Positions 10,058 through 20,387 are shown, numbered from the stretch's first letter. The stretch is 64,000 bases of DNA from Formosa algae (GCF_001439665.1 NZ_LMAK01000078.1:124001-188000), one strand, 5' to 3'. A program made the numbers and translations. Notes: generated from the sequence alone by a model not told the origin.

Positions 10058-10160
10058 TTTAAATTTGTTATAAGAGTGATTATGAATTAAGGTCTTAATC
10101 TTATCCTTCGATAATCGTTAATCTCTTGATTATACTTGTTAAATTATTTTTTTACGAGTG

Positions 10161-10190
10161 CAAATTTACATATAAAAAAATTAATACCAA
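10161..10190 (-). promoter_or_regulatory. Internal promoter for rpsD-rpoA-rplQ
   Basis: On the minus strand TTG (10190-10188) lies 19 nt upstream of TAAATTTG (10168-10161), a complete match to the Bacteroidota consensus. Transcription would start near 10156 and give rpsD a leader of about 100 nt. This leader is long enough for S4 autoregulation, but no known structure was recognised in it. Confidence 0.7.
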
Positions 10191-10220
10191 CTGTATATTA
10201 AAGCTGATATTAATTTTTTT
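10174..10220 (-). terminator. AT-rich hairpin after rpsK, possible partial terminator
   Basis: AAAAAAATTAATA (10174-10186) and TATTAATTTTTTT (10208-10220) form a perfect 13-bp stem with a 21-nt loop. On the minus strand it is followed by TATATG after the T-run. The stem is weak because it is all A-T. One arm lies between the -33 and -7 boxes of the internal promoter, so hairpin and promoter are physically interlocked. Confidence 0.45.
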
Positions 10221-10238
10221 TAGTATTTTGAAGTAAAA

Positions 10239-10631
10239 TTATACTCTTCTACGTTTTGGAGGACGACATCCATTATGTGGTAATGGAGTAACATCAATAA
10301 TTTCTGTTACTTCAATTCCTGCATTATGAATAGAACGGATAGCAGATTCTCTACCATTTCCTGGTCCTTTAACATAAACCTTTACTTTCTTTAAACCAGC
10401 CTCTTGTGCTACAGCAGCAGCATCTTCAGCAGCTAATTGAGCAGCATAAGGAGTGTTTTTCTTAGATCCTCTAAATCCCATTTTACCAGCAGAAGACCAA
10501 GAAATTACGTCTCCTTTTTTGTTGGTTAATGAAATAATGATGTTGTTAAAAGAAGCAGTTACATGAGCTTCTCCAACTGAATCTACTACAACTTTACGTT
10601 TTTTAACGCTTTTTGTATTTGACTTTGCCAT
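10239..10631 (-). CDS. rpsK: 30S ribosomal protein S11
   Basis: S11 is part of the 30S platform near the mRNA exit. The 130-residue protein has the conserved region [42 protein letters not shown] (residues about 23-65) and the C-terminal signature [18 protein letters not shown]. It follows rpsM by a 98-nt gap that contains imperfect TTAGTTG repeats and no clear signal. Confidence 0.97.
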   Translation of the reverse strand: MAKSNTKSVKKRKVVVDSVGEAHVTASFNNIIISLTNKKGDVISWSSAGKMGFRGSKKNTPYAAQLAAEDAAAVAQEAGLKKVKVYVKGPGNGRESAIRSIHNAGIEVTEIIDVTPLPHNGCRPPKRRRV

Positions 10632-10729
10632 ATGATTTTAGTTTCTAGTTGTTAGTTGTTAGTGATAGAATCCTAAACTTTTCAATTTCAAACAGATTCA
10701 TCTAACTTCTAAATACTAATGACTTTTAA

Positions 10730-11104
10730 TTATTTAGTTGCTTTCTTCTTGTTAGCAACAGTTTTTCTTCTACCTTTTCTAGTTCTAGAGTTGTTCTTAG
10801 TACGTTGTCCTCTTAAAGGAAGACCCGCTCTATGACGTATACCTCTGTAACATCCAATATCCATTAATCGCTTAATGCTTAATTGAGTTTCAGAACGTAA
10901 TTCACCTTCAATAGTGAACTTTGAAACAGCTTCACGAATAGCCCCTATTTCATCATCCGTCCAATCTTGAACTTTTGTGTTTTCGTCAACTTTAGCTTCT
11001 GCTAAAATTTGTTGTGATCTAGTACTACCTATTCCATAGATATAAGTTAAAGAGATCACTCCTCTTTTCTGTTTTGGTATGTCTACACCTGCAATTCTTG
11101 CCAT
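10730..11104 (-). CDS. rpsM: 30S ribosomal protein S13
   Basis: S13 sits in the head of the 30S subunit and contacts the P-site tRNA and the 50S subunit. The 124-residue protein begins [26 protein letters not shown] and has the signature [22 protein letters not shown] near the end, followed by a basic tail. It starts 2 nt after the rpmJ stop codon. Confidence 0.97.
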   Translation of the reverse strand: MARIAGVDIPKQKRGVISLTYIYGIGSTRSQQILAEAKVDENTKVQDWTDDEIGAIREAVSKFTIEGELRSETQLSIKRLMDIGCYRGIRHRAGLPLRGQRTKNNSRTRKGRRKTVANKKKATK

Positions 11105-11106
11105 AA

Positions 11107-11223
11107 CTACCCTTGTCTTTGTTTGAATCTAGGATTCTTTTTGTTAATTACGTAAAGTCTACCTTTTCTACGCACGATTTTACAATCTGCACTTCTTTTT
11201 TTAACTGATGCTCTTACTTTCAT
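11107..11223 (-). CDS. rpmJ: 50S ribosomal protein L36 (zinc-free type)
   Basis: This is a 38-residue protein that starts [20 protein letters not shown] and ends NPRFKQRQG. It lies between infA and rpsM. In zinc-binding L36 three cysteines and a histidine bind the metal. Here only one of the cysteines remains (ADC), with serine, asparagine and phenylalanine at the other positions, so it is the zinc-independent form. It starts 4 nt downstream of infA. Confidence 0.95.
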   Translation of the reverse strand: MKVRASVKKRSADCKIVRRKGRLYVINKKNPRFKQRQG

Positions 11224-11227
11224 CGTA

Positions 11228-11443
11228 TTAGTATCTATAAGTTATTCTAGCCTTAGTTAAATCGTAAGGACTCATTTCTAATTTTACTTTATCTCCTGGT
11301 AACAACTTAATGTAATGCATACGCATTTTACCAGATATATGTGCAGTCACAATGTGACCATTTTCTAACTCAACACGAAACATTGCATTTGATAATGCTT
11401 CTATAATTGTTCCGTCTTGTTCTATTGCTGCTTGTTTTGCCAT
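11228..11443 (-). CDS. infA: Translation initiation factor IF-1
   Basis: IF-1 occupies the A site of the 30S subunit during initiation. The 71-residue protein is a single S1/OB-fold domain with the family pattern [29 protein letters not shown] and [23 protein letters not shown]. Its place between secY and rpmJ is common in many bacterial groups but differs from E. coli, where infA lies elsewhere. Confidence 0.97.
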   Translation of the reverse strand: MAKQAAIEQDGTIIEALSNAMFRVELENGHIVTAHISGKMRMHYIKLLPGDKVKLEMSPYDLTKARITYRY

Positions 11444-11454
11444 TGTATAATATA

Positions 11455-12798
11455 TTAAGCTACTGCTTTTCTATTTTTACCCGTTTTCATCAAGCCATCA
11501 TAGTGTCTATTCAACAAATAAGAATTTACTTGCTGCATCGTGTCAATTGCAACTCCTACCAAAATTAATAGTGAAGTACCACCAAAAAATAAGGCCCATC
11601 CAGATTGAACATTCATTAACTTTACAACTATTGCAGGAAATACTGCGATAAGTGCTAAGAAAATTGAACCAGGTAATGTTATTTGAGACATTATTTTATC
11701 TAAATATTCAGAAGTTTCAGATCCTGGTCTAATTCCAGGAATAAATCCTCCGCTACGTTTTAAATCATCAGCCATTTTGTTTGTAGGAACTGTAATAGCA
11801 GTATAAAAATACGTGAATATGATAATTAAAAATGCAAATAATAAGTTATACCAAAATCCGAATATATCAGAAAATTGTGATTGTAACCATTGTCCAGCAG
11901 CAGAGTCTTTCATAAAAGAAGTCCCTCCTATTAAACCAGGTACAAACATAATAGCTTGAGCAAAAATAATTGGCATTACTCCAGAAGCGTTAAGTTTTAA
12001 TGGAATATATTGTCTTGATCCCATAATGTTCTTCTCATATCCTCCAGAGGCAGTACGTCTAGCATATTGAACAGCAATTTTTCTCACTGCCATAATAAGC
12101 ATAATTGATGCAAAAATAATAACAAACCACAACACTAATTCAATAAGGATTAACATAACGTTATTCCCTTCTAAACGTGATGCCGCGTTTTGGAAAAAAG
12201 ATAATGGTAAACGTGCTATAATACCCACCATAATTAAAAGTGAGATACCATTTCCAATACCTTTATCTGTAATCTTCTCTCCTAACCACATAGCAAAGAT
12301 ACAACCTGTAACTAAGATGATTATAGAAGAAAAGTAAAACAATCCACCTTGACCTAATAAAAAGGCGCTTTGAGGTATACCCAAACTTGGTAAACTTGCT
12401 AAATATCCTGGTGCTTGTACCAAACATATCGCAATAGTTAACCAACGTGTGATTTGATTAATTTTCTTTTGACCACTTGCACCTTCTTTTTGTAATTTTT
12501 GCAAGTAAGGAATTGCAATTCCCATTAATTGCACTACAATAGAAGCAGAAATGTAAGGCATAATACCTAAGGCAAATATTGATGCGTTAGCAAAAGCTCC
12601 TCCAGTAAATGCATTTAATAAACCCAATAATCCAGAATCTGTATTACTTTGTAAGGTTTCTAATTGTGCTGCATCTATACCTGGTAAAACTACTTGCGCA
12701 CCAAAACGATAAACTAATAATAAACCAACGGTTAAGATGATTCTATTTCTTAGTTCTTCAATTTTCCAAACATTCTTTAACGTTTCTATAAATTTCAT
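11455..12798 (-). CDS. secY: Protein translocase subunit SecY
   Basis: SecY is the membrane channel of the Sec translocon, which exports the many signal-peptide proteins in this window. The 447-residue protein has about ten hydrophobic segments. It has typical SecY parts such as [11 protein letters not shown] (about 32), [15 protein letters not shown] (about 78), [33 protein letters not shown] (about 250-285) and [15 protein letters not shown] (about 355), and it ends [13 protein letters not shown]. It is 14 nt downstream of rplO and 11 nt upstream of infA. Confidence 0.97.
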   Translation of the reverse strand: MKFIETLKNVWKIEELRNRIILTVGLLLVYRFGAQVVLPGIDAAQLETLQSNTDSGLLGLLNAFTGGAFANASIFALGIMPYISASIVVQLMGIAIPYLQKLQKEGASGQKKINQITRWLTIAICLVQAPGYLASLPSLGIPQSAFLLGQGGLFYFSSIIILVTGCIFAMWLGEKITDKGIGNGISLLIMVGIIARLPLSFFQNAASRLEGNNVMLILIELVLWFVIIFASIMLIMAVRKIAVQYARRTASGGYEKNIMGSRQYIPLKLNASGVMPIIFAQAIMFVPGLIGGTSFMKDSAAGQWLQSQFSDIFGFWYNLLFAFLIIIFTYFYTAITVPTNKMADDLKRSGGFIPGIRPGSETSEYLDKIMSQITLPGSIFLALIAVFPAIVVKLMNVQSGWALFFGGTSLLILVGVAIDTMQQVNSYLLNRHYDGLMKTGKNRKAVA

Positions 12799-12812
12799 GC
12801 TCTATTACGTGA

Positions 12813-13265
12813 TTATAAAGTTACAGCTTCTCCTCCAGCCGCTTCGATAGCAGCTTTTGCTGAAGCAGTAAATTTATGAGCAGTTACTGTTAATTTTGCT
12901 TTTAGTTCTCCTCTACCTAAGATTTTAACTAGATCATTCTTTCCAGTTACACCTATAGCCATTAAAGTATCTAAATTTACTGTATCTGTAATTTTCTCAG
13001 CATCAACCAATTGTTGTAGCTTGTCAAGATTTACACCTTGGTACTCAACACGGTTAATGTTTGTAAAACCAAATTTAGGTACACGTCTTTGAAGTGGCAT
13101 TTGCCCTCCTTCAAATCCAAGTTTCCTAGAATAACCAGAACGAGACTTAGCACCTTTGTGACCGCGAGTTGCAGTACCACCTTTACCAGATCCTTGTCCA
13201 CGACCTATTCTTTTTCCTTGATTTTTAACTGAACCTTGTGCAGGTTTTAATTTACTTAAATCCAT
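12813..13265 (-). CDS. rplO: 50S ribosomal protein L15
   Basis: L15 is a large-subunit assembly protein. The 150-residue protein has the Gly/Lys/Arg-rich N-terminal tail ([25 protein letters not shown]) and the RRVPKFGF motif (about 60). A C-terminal domain ends [13 protein letters not shown]. It lies between rpmD and secY with short gaps. Confidence 0.96.
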   Translation of the reverse strand: MDLSKLKPAQGSVKNQGKRIGRGQGSGKGGTATRGHKGAKSRSGYSRKLGFEGGQMPLQRRVPKFGFTNINRVEYQGVNLDKLQQLVDAEKITDTVNLDTLMAIGVTGKNDLVKILGRGELKAKLTVTAHKFTASAKAAIEAAGGEAVTL

Positions 13266-13279
13266 TTCTCAGTTTATTA

Positions 13280-13459
13280 TTAAGCTTCCTCTACAGAAAC
13301 TAAGTGTTCAACTTTAGCAACCATACCAAGAATATTTGGTGTGTTTTCATGCTCTACGACTTGCCCAATACGTTTAAGACCAAGAGCTTCTAAAGTTCTT
13401 TTTTGTCTTTGTGTACGTTTTATTGTGCTTTTAACTTTCGTTACTTTAATCTTTCCCAT
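13280..13459 (-). CDS. rpmD: 50S ribosomal protein L30
   Basis: This 59-residue protein translates as MGKIKVTKVKSTIKRTQRQK followed by a central LEALGLKRIGQVVEH and a C-terminus VAKVEHLVSVEEA. The pattern and size are those of bacterial L30. It fits exactly between rpsE (11 nt) and rplO (14 nt), its normal position in the spc gene order. Confidence 0.95.
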   Translation of the reverse strand: MGKIKVTKVKSTIKRTQRQKRTLEALGLKRIGQVVEHENTPNILGMVAKVEHLVSVEEA

Positions 13460-13470
13460 TTCTATCGCTA

Positions 13471-13995
13471 TTAACCTTTAAAAACTTTTTCTAATGAAAC
13501 GCCTCTATCTTTAGCAATTTTTTGAGCACTTCTTAATTGAAGTAATGCATCGAAAGTTGCCTTAACAACGTTATGAGGGTTTGATGAACCTTGAGATTTA
13601 GATAATACATCGTGTATTCCAACTGCTTCTAAAACTGTTCTCACAGCTCCACCAGCAATTACCCCTGTACCAGGAGCTGCAGGAATAATGTTTACTCTTG
13701 CTCCACCGAATTTACCTTTTTGTTCATGTGGCAATGTACGTTTTACGATTGGAATACGTACTAAATTTTTCTTTGCATCTTCTACTGCTTTAGCAATAGC
13801 ACTTGCAACATCTTTAGATTTTCCTAAACCGTGACCTACTACACCAGCTTCATCACCAACCACTACGATTGCTGAGAAACCAAATGCTCTACCACCTTTA
13901 GTTACTTTTGTAACTCTTTGTACACCAACTAAACGATCTTTAAGATCTAATCCACTTGGTTTAACTAGCTCTGCGCTTTTGTATTTTTGATACAT
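13471..13995 (-). CDS. rpsE: 30S ribosomal protein S5
   Basis: S5 helps decoding fidelity and mRNA unwinding at the entry channel. The 174-residue protein has the S5 double-stranded RNA-binding domain ([31 protein letters not shown], residues about 18-50). The C-terminal domain includes [28 protein letters not shown] (about 108-135). Gaps to rplR and rpmD are 6 and 11 nt. Confidence 0.97.
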   Translation of the reverse strand: MYQKYKSAELVKPSGLDLKDRLVGVQRVTKVTKGGRAFGFSAIVVVGDEAGVVGHGLGKSKDVASAIAKAVEDAKKNLVRIPIVKRTLPHEQKGKFGGARVNIIPAAPGTGVIAGGAVRTVLEAVGIHDVLSKSQGSSNPHNVVKATFDALLQLRSAQKIAKDRGVSLEKVFKG

Positions 13996-14001
13996 AATTT
14001 C

Positions 14002-14358
14002 TTAGAATTTAAGTCCTGCTTCTCTAGCTCCTTCAGCTAATGATTTTACTCTACCATGGTATAAATATCCACCTCTATCAAAAGAGATAGTGTCTACACC
14101 TGCTTTTAAAGCTTTTTCAGCTACAGATTTTCCTACTAGAGTAGCAATTTCTGCTTTAGATCCTTTTGCAGCACTAATGTCTTTATCTCTTGAAGATGCT
14201 GAACTGATTGTTTTACCAGTTACATCATCTACTACTTGAGCATAAATTTCTTTATTACTTCTAAAAACAGATAATCTTGGTCTAGTTTCTGTACCAGAAA
14301 CTATTTTACGGACTCTGCTTTTAATTCTTAATCGTCTTTCGTTTTTTGTTAACGCCAT
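14002..14358 (-). CDS. rplR: 50S ribosomal protein L18
   Basis: L18 binds 5S rRNA. The 118-residue protein has the basic start [19 protein letters not shown], then [19 protein letters not shown], and the C-terminus [19 protein letters not shown], all typical. It is 13 nt after rplF. Confidence 0.97.
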   Translation of the reverse strand: MALTKNERRLRIKSRVRKIVSGTETRPRLSVFRSNKEIYAQVVDDVTGKTISSASSRDKDISAAKGSKAEIATLVGKSVAEKALKAGVDTISFDRGGYLYHGRVKSLAEGAREAGLKF

Positions 14359-14371
14359 AACTTATAAATTA

Positions 14372-14914
14372 TTAAGCTGATTTACCTGCTTTTCTTCTAA
14401 TGATTTCTCCTACAAATTTAATACCTTTTCCTTTATATGGTTCAGGTCTTCTAAAGTCTCTAATTTTTGCTGCTACTTGTCCAACAAGTTGCTTATCGTG
14501 AGACGATAGTTTAATTATAGGGTTTTTACCTTTCTCTGATACTGTTTCAACTTTTACTTCTGGAGCAATATCTAATACAATATTGTGAGAAAATCCTAAT
14601 GCTAAATCAAGTTTTTGTCCTTGATTAGAAGCTCTATATCCAACACCAACTAATTCTAGTTCTTTAGACCATCCTTTAGTTACACCTTCAATCATGTTAT
14701 TGATTAAAGCTCTGTAAAGTCCATGTTTAGATTTTTCTTCTTTTCTATCAGAAGAACGCTCAACTATAACATTTCCATCTTCAACTTTAATTGCTACTGC
14801 AGAAAATTCTTGAGATAATTCTCCTAATTTTCCTTTTACTGTAACAATATTTTCGTTAATATCAACTGTAATTCCTTCTGGAATTGCGACTGGGTTATTA
14901 CCTATTCTTGACAT
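14372..14914 (-). CDS. rplF: 50S ribosomal protein L6
   Basis: L6 lies near the factor-binding site of the large subunit. The 180-residue protein has two repeats of the L6 fold. The first starts MSRIGNNPVAIPEGITVDI and the second includes GYRASNQGQKLDLALGFSH. The signature RRPEPYKGKGIKFVGEIIRRKAGK closes it. Confidence 0.97.
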   Translation of the reverse strand: MSRIGNNPVAIPEGITVDINENIVTVKGKLGELSQEFSAVAIKVEDGNVIVERSSDRKEEKSKHGLYRALINNMIEGVTKGWSKELELVGVGYRASNQGQKLDLALGFSHNIVLDIAPEVKVETVSEKGKNPIIKLSSHDKQLVGQVAAKIRDFRRPEPYKGKGIKFVGEIIRRKAGKSA

Positions 14915-14931
14915 TTCTTATAGTCTTTAAA

Positions 14932-15330
14932 TTAGTAAACGTAGCATAATACTTCGCCACCTACATTTTCTTGTTGAGCTTGTTTACCTGTCATTACTCC
15001 GTGAGAAGTAGAAACGATGGCAATACCAAGACCATTTAAAATTCTAGGTAGTTCTGTTGAACTAGCATATTTACGTAAACCTGGTTTACTGATTCTTTGA
15101 ATCTTCTTAATTACAGGCTCTTTAGTTTCCTTATTGTACTTAAGAGCTATTTTAATAGTTCCTTGTACTGAAGAATCATCGAATTTGTAACTTAAAATAT
15201 ATCCTTGGTCGAATAATATTTTTGTGATTTCTTTTTTCAAGTTAGAAGCTGGTATCTCTACCACTCTGTGGTTAGCACGTACAGCATTTCTAATTCTTGT
15301 TAGATAATCCGCTATTGGATCTGTATACAT
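14932..15330 (-). CDS. rpsH: 30S ribosomal protein S8
   Basis: S8 binds the central domain of 16S rRNA and in E. coli represses the spc operon by binding mRNA near rplE. The 132-residue protein starts MYTDPIADYLTRIRNAVRANH and ends with the signature GIAIVSTSHGVMTGKQAQQENVGGEVLCYVY. It lies 67 nt after rpsN, a wider gap than most in the cluster. Confidence 0.97.
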   Translation of the reverse strand: MYTDPIADYLTRIRNAVRANHRVVEIPASNLKKEITKILFDQGYILSYKFDDSSVQGTIKIALKYNKETKEPVIKKIQRISKPGLRKYASSTELPRILNGLGIAIVSTSHGVMTGKQAQQENVGGEVLCYVY

Positions 15331-15397
15331 ATGTATTAATTTGCGGTTTTGGTTTTCAATATTTAAATTGAACCTGAAACCAATTTATAATTATTTT

Positions 15398-15667
15398 TTA
15401 CCAGCTTGCTTTTTTAACACCTGGAATAAGACCGTTATTTGCCATTTCTCTGAATGTTACACGAGAAATACCAAATGTACGCATATACCCTTTTGGTCTT
15501 CCTGTTAGTTTACATCTGTTGTGCATACGTACAGGAGAAGCATTTTTTGGTAACTTTTGTAATGCTTCATAATCGCCAGCTTCTTTTAAAGCTTTACGTT
15601 TTTCTGCATATTTAGCTACTGTATTAGCTCTTTTTACCTCGCGGGCTTTCATTGATTCTTTAGCCAT
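15398..15667 (-). CDS. rpsN: 30S ribosomal protein S14 (zinc-free type)
   Basis: S14 is a late-assembling protein of the 30S head. This is the long, 89-residue form without the CxxC zinc motif, as in E. coli. It has [45 protein letters not shown] at its end. With the zinc-free L36 and S4 it shows that these proteins of the cluster are of the zinc-independent class. Confidence 0.97.
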   Translation of the reverse strand: MAKESMKAREVKRANTVAKYAEKRKALKEAGDYEALQKLPKNASPVRMHNRCKLTGRPKGYMRTFGISRVTFREMANNGLIPGVKKASW

Positions 15668-15670
15668 ATC

Positions 15671-16222
15671 TTAGTTCTTTTGAAAAGGTAAACCTAGTTC
15701 AGTTAATAATGATTTTGCTTCTTTATCAGTATCTGCAGAAGTTACAAAGGTAATATCCATTCCTGAAATTTTATTAACTTTATCAATATCAATTTCTGGA
15801 AAGATGATTTGTTCTGTAATTCCAAGGTTATAATTACCTCTTCCGTCAAATCCTGTTGCTTTAATTCCGCCAAAATCTCTTACACGTGGTAAGGCTGAAG
15901 TAACTAAACGGTCTAAGAATTCGTACATTCTTTCTCCTCTTAACGTAACTTTTGCACCAATTGGCATTCCTTTACGTAATTTGAAAGATGCAACATCCTT
16001 TTTAGATAAAGTTGCTATAGCTCTTTGTCCAGAAATAGTTGTTAGTTCTTCTACTGCGTAGTCTACTAACTTCTTATCTGCAACAGCTGCTCCAACACCT
16101 TTAGATATTACTATCTTAGATAATTTTGGAACTTGCATAACATTCTTATATCCAAATTCTTCTGTAAGAGCAGCAATTACTTTGCTTTTATACTCTTCTT
16201 TTAGTCTCGGTGAATATGCCAT
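15671..16222 (-). CDS. rplE: 50S ribosomal protein L5
   Basis: L5 binds 5S rRNA and contacts P-site tRNA. The 183-residue protein starts [20 protein letters not shown]. It has the signature [21 protein letters not shown] (about 34-54) and [19 protein letters not shown] (about 106), and ends [12 protein letters not shown]. It starts 2 nt after rplX. Confidence 0.97.
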   Translation of the reverse strand: MAYSPRLKEEYKSKVIAALTEEFGYKNVMQVPKLSKIVISKGVGAAVADKKLVDYAVEELTTISGQRAIATLSKKDVASFKLRKGMPIGAKVTLRGERMYEFLDRLVTSALPRVRDFGGIKATGFDGRGNYNLGITEQIIFPEIDIDKVNKISGMDITFVTSADTDKEAKSLLTELGLPFQKN

Positions 16223-16224
16223 AA

Positions 16225-16536
16225 CTATATTACTTCATTAGATTTTTTAGAAAATCTCACTTTCTTATCGCCTTCCATTTTATAACCAACTCGAGTAGTT
16301 TCTCCAGTAGCAGTTAATAATGATAGGTTAGATATTTGAATTGGAGCTTCTTTTTCTACGATTCCTCCTTGAGGGTTTTGTGCACTTGGCTTAGTATGTT
16401 TCTTCACCAAGTTAACACCCTCAACAATCGCTTTGTTCTTATCGGTTAATACTTTAAGTACTTTTCCTTCAGATCCTTTATGATCTCCAGTTATTACTTT
16501 TACAGTATCTCCTGATTTTATCTTAAGCTTTGTCAT
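16225..16536 (-). CDS. rplX: 50S ribosomal protein L24
   Basis: L24 starts large-subunit assembly. I chose the internal start at 16536 ([21 protein letters not shown]) over the ATG at 16548. The upstream ATG overlaps the rplN stop codon and adds only MNYK, while the family normally starts just before KLKIKSGD. The 103-residue protein has the KOW motif ([21 protein letters not shown]). It is followed after 2 nt by rplE. Confidence 0.95.
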   Translation of the reverse strand: MTKLKIKSGDTVKVITGDHKGSEGKVLKVLTDKNKAIVEGVNLVKKHTKPSAQNPQGGIVEKEAPIQISNLSLLTATGETTRVGYKMEGDKKVRFSKKSNEVI

Positions 16537-16547
16537 CTTATAATTCA

Positions 16548-16916
16548 TTAAAGCACTTCAGGTGCTAATGATACAATTTTCATGAATTGTTTATCACGAA
16601 GTTCTCTTGCAACAGGTCCAAATACACGTGTACCTCTCATTTCACCCGTTGGGTTTAATAATACACAAGCATTGTCGTCGAATCTGATATAAGATCCGTC
16701 AGGACGTCTTACTTCTTTTACAGTACGTACAACAACTGCAGTAGAAACAGCACCTTTCTTAATGTTTCCATTAGGTGTTGCGTCTTTAACTGAAACAACT
16801 ATTTTGTCTCCTACAGAAGCGTATCTTCTTTTAGTACCACCTAGAACACGGATAGTTAAAACTTCCTTTGCTCCAGTGTTATCTGCTACTTTTAATCTTG
16901 ATTCTTGTTGTAACAT
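16548..16916 (-). CDS. rplN: 50S ribosomal protein L14
   Basis: L14 forms part of the intersubunit bridge region. The 122-residue protein starts [22 protein letters not shown] and has the signature [24 protein letters not shown]. It ends with [28 protein letters not shown]. It starts 2 nt after rpsQ, so the S10 and spc parts are continuous here. Confidence 0.97.
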   Translation of the reverse strand: MLQQESRLKVADNTGAKEVLTIRVLGGTKRRYASVGDKIVVSVKDATPNGNIKKGAVSTAVVVRTVKEVRRPDGSYIRFDDNACVLLNPTGEMRGTRVFGPVARELRDKQFMKIVSLAPEVL

Positions 16917-16918
16917 AA

Positions 16919-17176
16919 TTACTTCGCTCTTTCAATTATTTCAACTAATCTCCAACATTTAGATTTACTCATAGGTCGTGTTTCCATGATCTTTACAGTA
17001 TCTCCAATATTACAATCGTTAGTCTCGTCGTGTGCAACGTATTTTTTCGTTTTTAACACGAACTTACCATACATAGGGTGTTTTACTTTTTTAACTTCAG
17101 CAACAACAATAGATTTTTGCATCTTGTTACTAGTAACAACTCCTACACGTTCTTTTCTTAAATTTCTTTTTTCCAT
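16919..17176 (-). CDS. rpsQ: 30S ribosomal protein S17
   Basis: S17 is a primary 16S rRNA-binding protein with an OB fold. The 85-residue protein has [19 protein letters not shown] (about 7-25) and the signature [28 protein letters not shown] at the end. It lies between rpmC and rplN. Confidence 0.97.
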   Translation of the reverse strand: MEKRNLRKERVGVVTSNKMQKSIVVAEVKKVKHPMYGKFVLKTKKYVAHDETNDCNIGDTVKIMETRPMSKSKCWRLVEIIERAK

Positions 17177-17188
17177 CTTTCAGCAGAA

Positions 17189-17380
17189 TTATTGTAATTC
17201 TCTTTTAGTTATTTCTGTCGCAATTTTAGCTACATCGCGTCTTACGCTACGTAGTTGAATTGGATTTTCTAAAGGAGATATTGCATGTGCCATTTTCAGG
17301 TCTGAATAACTCTTTTTTGTCTCACCAAGTTTCTCTTGTAACTCAGCAGTAGATAATTCTTTAATTTCTGATTGTTTCAT
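17189..17380 (-). CDS. rpmC: 50S ribosomal protein L29
   Basis: L29 is a small helical protein at the exit tunnel. I use the start at 17380, giving a 63-residue protein MKQSEIKELSTAELQEKLGE that ends EITKRELQ. The longer frame starting at 17422 would overlap the end of rplP and adds 14 residues not found in the family. The gap to rplP is 13 nt. Confidence 0.95.
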   Translation of the reverse strand: MKQSEIKELSTAELQEKLGETKKSYSDLKMAHAISPLENPIQLRSVRRDVAKIATEITKRELQ

Positions 17381-17393
17381 AACATCAAATAAA

Positions 17394-17813
17394 TTATGCT
17401 TCGTAATCTCTAGCGATAACAAACTTTGTTTTTACCGGTAATTTTTGAGCTGCTAAACGTAATGCTTCTTTTGCAACGTCTAACGGCACTCCTCCTACTT
17501 CAAAAAGTAGTCTACCTGGTTTTACAACAGCTGCCCAATATTCAACGGCACCTTTACCTTTACCCATACGTACTTCAAGAGGTTTCTTTGTGATAGGCTT
17601 ATCTGGAAATATTTTAATCCAAAGTTGTCCTTCTCTCTTCATGTGACGTGTAGCGGCGATACGTGCTGCTTCTATTTGACGCGATGTTAAAAAATTCGAA
17701 TCAAGTGATTTTATCCCAAAAGTTCCGTTTGAAAGTTGGTGCCCTCTTTGAGAGTTCCCTTTCATACGTCCTTTTTGCATTTTACGAAATTTTGTTCTTT
17801 TAGGCTGTAACAT
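17394..17813 (-). CDS. rplP: 50S ribosomal protein L16
   Basis: L16 shapes the A-site and binds tRNA. The 139-residue protein starts [20 protein letters not shown] and has the signatures [29 protein letters not shown] (about 49-77) and [27 protein letters not shown] (about 82-108). Confidence 0.97.
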   Translation of the reverse strand: MLQPKRTKFRKMQKGRMKGNSQRGHQLSNGTFGIKSLDSNFLTSRQIEAARIAATRHMKREGQLWIKIFPDKPITKKPLEVRMGKGKGAVEYWAAVVKPGRLLFEVGGVPLDVAKEALRLAAQKLPVKTKFVIARDYEA

Positions 17814-17833
17814 TTTTTCTTTACTTTAAAAAA

Positions 17834-18550
17834 TTACTTTCTACGACGTGGTTTATTATTACCTCCTCGTGTTCCACCTTTTCCTTGCTTCTTAGACAAT
17901 CCAACAAGCGGAGAAAGCTCTCTTTTACCATATACTTCACCTTTCATGATCCATACTTTAACACCTAATCTACCGTAAGTAGTATGTGCCTCAACTAAAG
18001 CATAATCAATATCGGCTCTAAATGTAGATAATGGAATACGTCCTTCTTTGTAGTGTTCTGAACGCGCCATTTCTGCCCCGTTTAAACGTCCACTAATTTG
18101 GATTTTAATTCCTTCTGCATTCATACGCATTGTAGCAGCGATAGCCATTTTAATTGCACGTCTGTAAGAGATTCTGTTCTCAATTTGACGAGCAATGCTT
18201 GACCCTACTAAAAATGCATCAAGTTCCGGTCTTTTAATTTCAAATATGTTTATTTGAACTTCTTTACCAGTAATTTTCTTAAGTTCTTCTTTTAACTTGT
18301 CTACCTCTTGACCACCTTTTCCGATAATAATACCAGGTCTAGCAGTAGTGATAGTAACGGTTACAAGTTTTAAAGTTCTCTCGATAATTACTCTTGATAT
18401 ACTTGCTTTAGATAGACGTGCATGAACGTACTTTCTGATCTTATCGTCTTCGGCTAATTTGTCGCCATAATCGTTTCCTCCGTACCAGTTAGATTCCCAT
18501 CCTCTGATAATTCCTAAGCGATTTCCGATTGGATTTGTTTTTTGTCCCAT
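17834..18550 (-). CDS. rpsC: 30S ribosomal protein S3
   Basis: S3 forms part of the mRNA entry helicase. The 238-residue protein starts [20 protein letters not shown]. It has the KH domain with the GxxG loop in [23 protein letters not shown] (about 70-92) and the C-terminal signature around [31 protein letters not shown]. The tail is basic ([14 protein letters not shown]). Confidence 0.97.
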   Translation of the reverse strand: MGQKTNPIGNRLGIIRGWESNWYGGNDYGDKLAEDDKIRKYVHARLSKASISRVIIERTLKLVTVTITTARPGIIIGKGGQEVDKLKEELKKITGKEVQINIFEIKRPELDAFLVGSSIARQIENRISYRRAIKMAIAATMRMNAEGIKIQISGRLNGAEMARSEHYKEGRIPLSTFRADIDYALVEAHTTYGRLGVKVWIMKGEVYGKRELSPLVGLSKKQGKGGTRGGNNKPRRRK

Positions 18551-18555
18551 ATCTA

Positions 18556-18963
18556 TTAAGCTTGTATATTATTGTTAGCTCCAACTACGATTGTAACGTG
18601 GTTAGAACGCTTTCTTATTCTGTGCGCGCGACCTTGAGGTGCTGGACGTAATCTTTTTAACATAGATCCGCCATCTACTCTAATCTCCTTAACTATCAAC
18701 TCAGCATCTTCAATGCTTGCATCTTCATTTTTAGATTGCCAGTTTGCAATTGCAGACAATAACAATTTCTCTAAACGGTTAGAAGCTTCTTTTGAACTGA
18801 ATTTCAAAATATTAAGCGCTTTTTCTACCTTTTCACCTCTTACTAAATCGGCTACTAAACGCATTTTTCTCGGTGACGTAGGACAGTTATTAAGTTTTGC
18901 AAAAGCAACTTGCTTTTTGTCTTCCTTAATAGCGTCTGCCATTTGTTTTTTACGACTTCCCAT
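18556..18963 (-). CDS. rplV: 50S ribosomal protein L22
   Basis: L22 lines the peptide exit tunnel. The 135-residue protein has [24 protein letters not shown] (about 27-50) and the tunnel-loop end [24 protein letters not shown] (about 104-127). There is a short N-terminal extension ([15 protein letters not shown]). It starts 6 nt after rpsS. Confidence 0.96.
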   Translation of the reverse strand: MGSRKKQMADAIKEDKKQVAFAKLNNCPTSPRKMRLVADLVRGEKVEKALNILKFSSKEASNRLEKLLLSAIANWQSKNEDASIEDAELIVKEIRVDGGSMLKRLRPAPQGRAHRIRKRSNHVTIVVGANNNIQA

Positions 18964-18969
18964 AGCTTA

Positions 18970-19248
18970 CTACTTTTTACCTTTGTTTTTAGCACCTGCA
19001 TGACCTCTAAAAGATCTTGTTGGTGAAAATTCTCCTAATTTATGTCCTACCATATTTTCAGTTACATACACAGGAACAAATTGACGTCCGTTATGTACTG
19101 CAATAGTTTGTCCAACGAAATCTGGTGTAATCATAGAGGCTCTAGACCATGTTTTGATTACTGTTTTCTTTCCGCCTTCAACATTTTCTTGGACTCTCTT
19201 ATCTAATTTATAATGAACGTAAGGTCCTTTTTTTAATGATCTTGCCAT
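18970..19248 (-). CDS. rpsS: 30S ribosomal protein S19
   Basis: S19 pairs with S13 in the 30S head. The 92-residue protein starts [20 protein letters not shown] and has the signature [35 protein letters not shown]. It lies 3 nt after rplB. Confidence 0.97.
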   Translation of the reverse strand: MARSLKKGPYVHYKLDKRVQENVEGGKKTVIKTWSRASMITPDFVGQTIAVHNGRQFVPVYVTENMVGHKLGEFSPTRSFRGHAGAKNKGKK

Positions 19249-19251
19249 GTC

Positions 19252-20079
19252 TTATTTCTTTCTACGTTCTACAATATACTTATTACTCGCTTTTGTTTTA
19301 GAACGGGTTCTGAATCCTTTAGCAGGTATACCGTTTCTTGAACGAGGATGTCCTCCAGAAGATTTACCTTCACCACCTCCCATTGGGTGATCTACAGGGT
19401 TCATTACAACTGGTCTAGTACGAGGTCTTCTACCTAACCATCTACTTCTACCAGCTTTACCTGATACTAGTAATTGATGATCTGAGTTAGACACAACACC
19501 TATTGTAGCCATACAGTTAACTAAAATTAATCTAGTTTCTCCTGATGGAAGTTTTACTGTTGCAAATTTACCATCTCTTGCCATTAACTGAGCAAAAGCA
19601 CCAGCACTACGAGCCATAACAGCTCCTTGTCCTGGACGTAACTCTACACAAGAAATAATTGTTCCTAATGGAATTTGACTTAACGGCATTGCATTTCCAA
19701 TTTCTGGAGAGACACCTTCTTGCCCAGATACAACTGTTTGACCAACTTGTAATCCGTTTTGAGCAATTATGTATGCTTTCTCACCATCTTGGTAATTTAA
19801 TAATGCAATAAAAGCTGTTCTGTTTGGATCGTATTGAATTGATTTTACTTCCGCAGGGATTCCCGCTTTAGTTCTTTTAAAATCAATGATACGATACCTT
19901 TTTTTATGACCACCACCAATATAGCGCATGGTCATTCTTCCTTGACTGTTTCTACCACCTGATCTTTTCTTCGGAGCTAATAAACTTTTCTCCGGCTTAT
20001 CAGTAGAAATGGCGTCAAATCCATTTACTACTCTAAATCGCTGACCTGGTGTGATCGGTTTTAATTTTCTTACTGACAT
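19252..20079 (-). CDS. rplB: 50S ribosomal protein L2
   Basis: L2 is needed for peptidyl transferase centre assembly. The 275-residue protein starts [20 protein letters not shown]. It has the central [14 protein letters not shown] (about 56) and the signature [29 protein letters not shown] (about 222-250), which includes the conserved histidine region. The length is normal. Confidence 0.97.
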   Translation of the reverse strand: MSVRKLKPITPGQRFRVVNGFDAISTDKPEKSLLAPKKRSGGRNSQGRMTMRYIGGGHKKRYRIIDFKRTKAGIPAEVKSIQYDPNRTAFIALLNYQDGEKAYIIAQNGLQVGQTVVSGQEGVSPEIGNAMPLSQIPLGTIISCVELRPGQGAVMARSAGAFAQLMARDGKFATVKLPSGETRLILVNCMATIGVVSNSDHQLLVSGKAGRSRWLGRRPRTRPVVMNPVDHPMGGGEGKSSGGHPRSRNGIPAKGFRTRSKTKASNKYIVERRKK

Positions 20080-20089
20080 TTTTGTCTAA

Positions 20090-20380
20090 TTACATGTTAC
20101 TGTATAAATCAATCACTTCACCTTCCGCCAGTTGTACAAGTGCTTTTTTAACAGCATTTGTTTTACCATGTTGAATACCAGTTTTTGTAAACTTGGTACT
20201 TCTATCTGGACGGACATTTATTGTACGAACTTTTTCAACAGAAACGCCATAAGCAGCTTCCACTGCTTTTTTAATTTCTACCTTGTTCGCCTTAGTACTA
20301 ACCATAAAGCTAAAACAGTTGTTTAATTCACTGTTTGTTGTTGCTTTTTCTGTTATTATAGGTTTAATTAAGATACTCAT
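20090..20380 (-). CDS. rplW: 50S ribosomal protein L23
   Basis: L23 is the docking site at the tunnel exit for trigger factor and SRP. The 96-residue protein has ILIKPIITEKATTNSELNNCFSF at the start and NKVEIKKAVEAAYGVSVEKVRTINVRP (about 32-58). It lies 7 nt after rplD. Confidence 0.97.
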   Translation of the reverse strand: MSILIKPIITEKATTNSELNNCFSFMVSTKANKVEIKKAVEAAYGVSVEKVRTINVRPDRSTKFTKTGIQHGKTNAVKKALVQLAEGEVIDLYSNM

Positions 20381-20387
20381 CGCTTCT

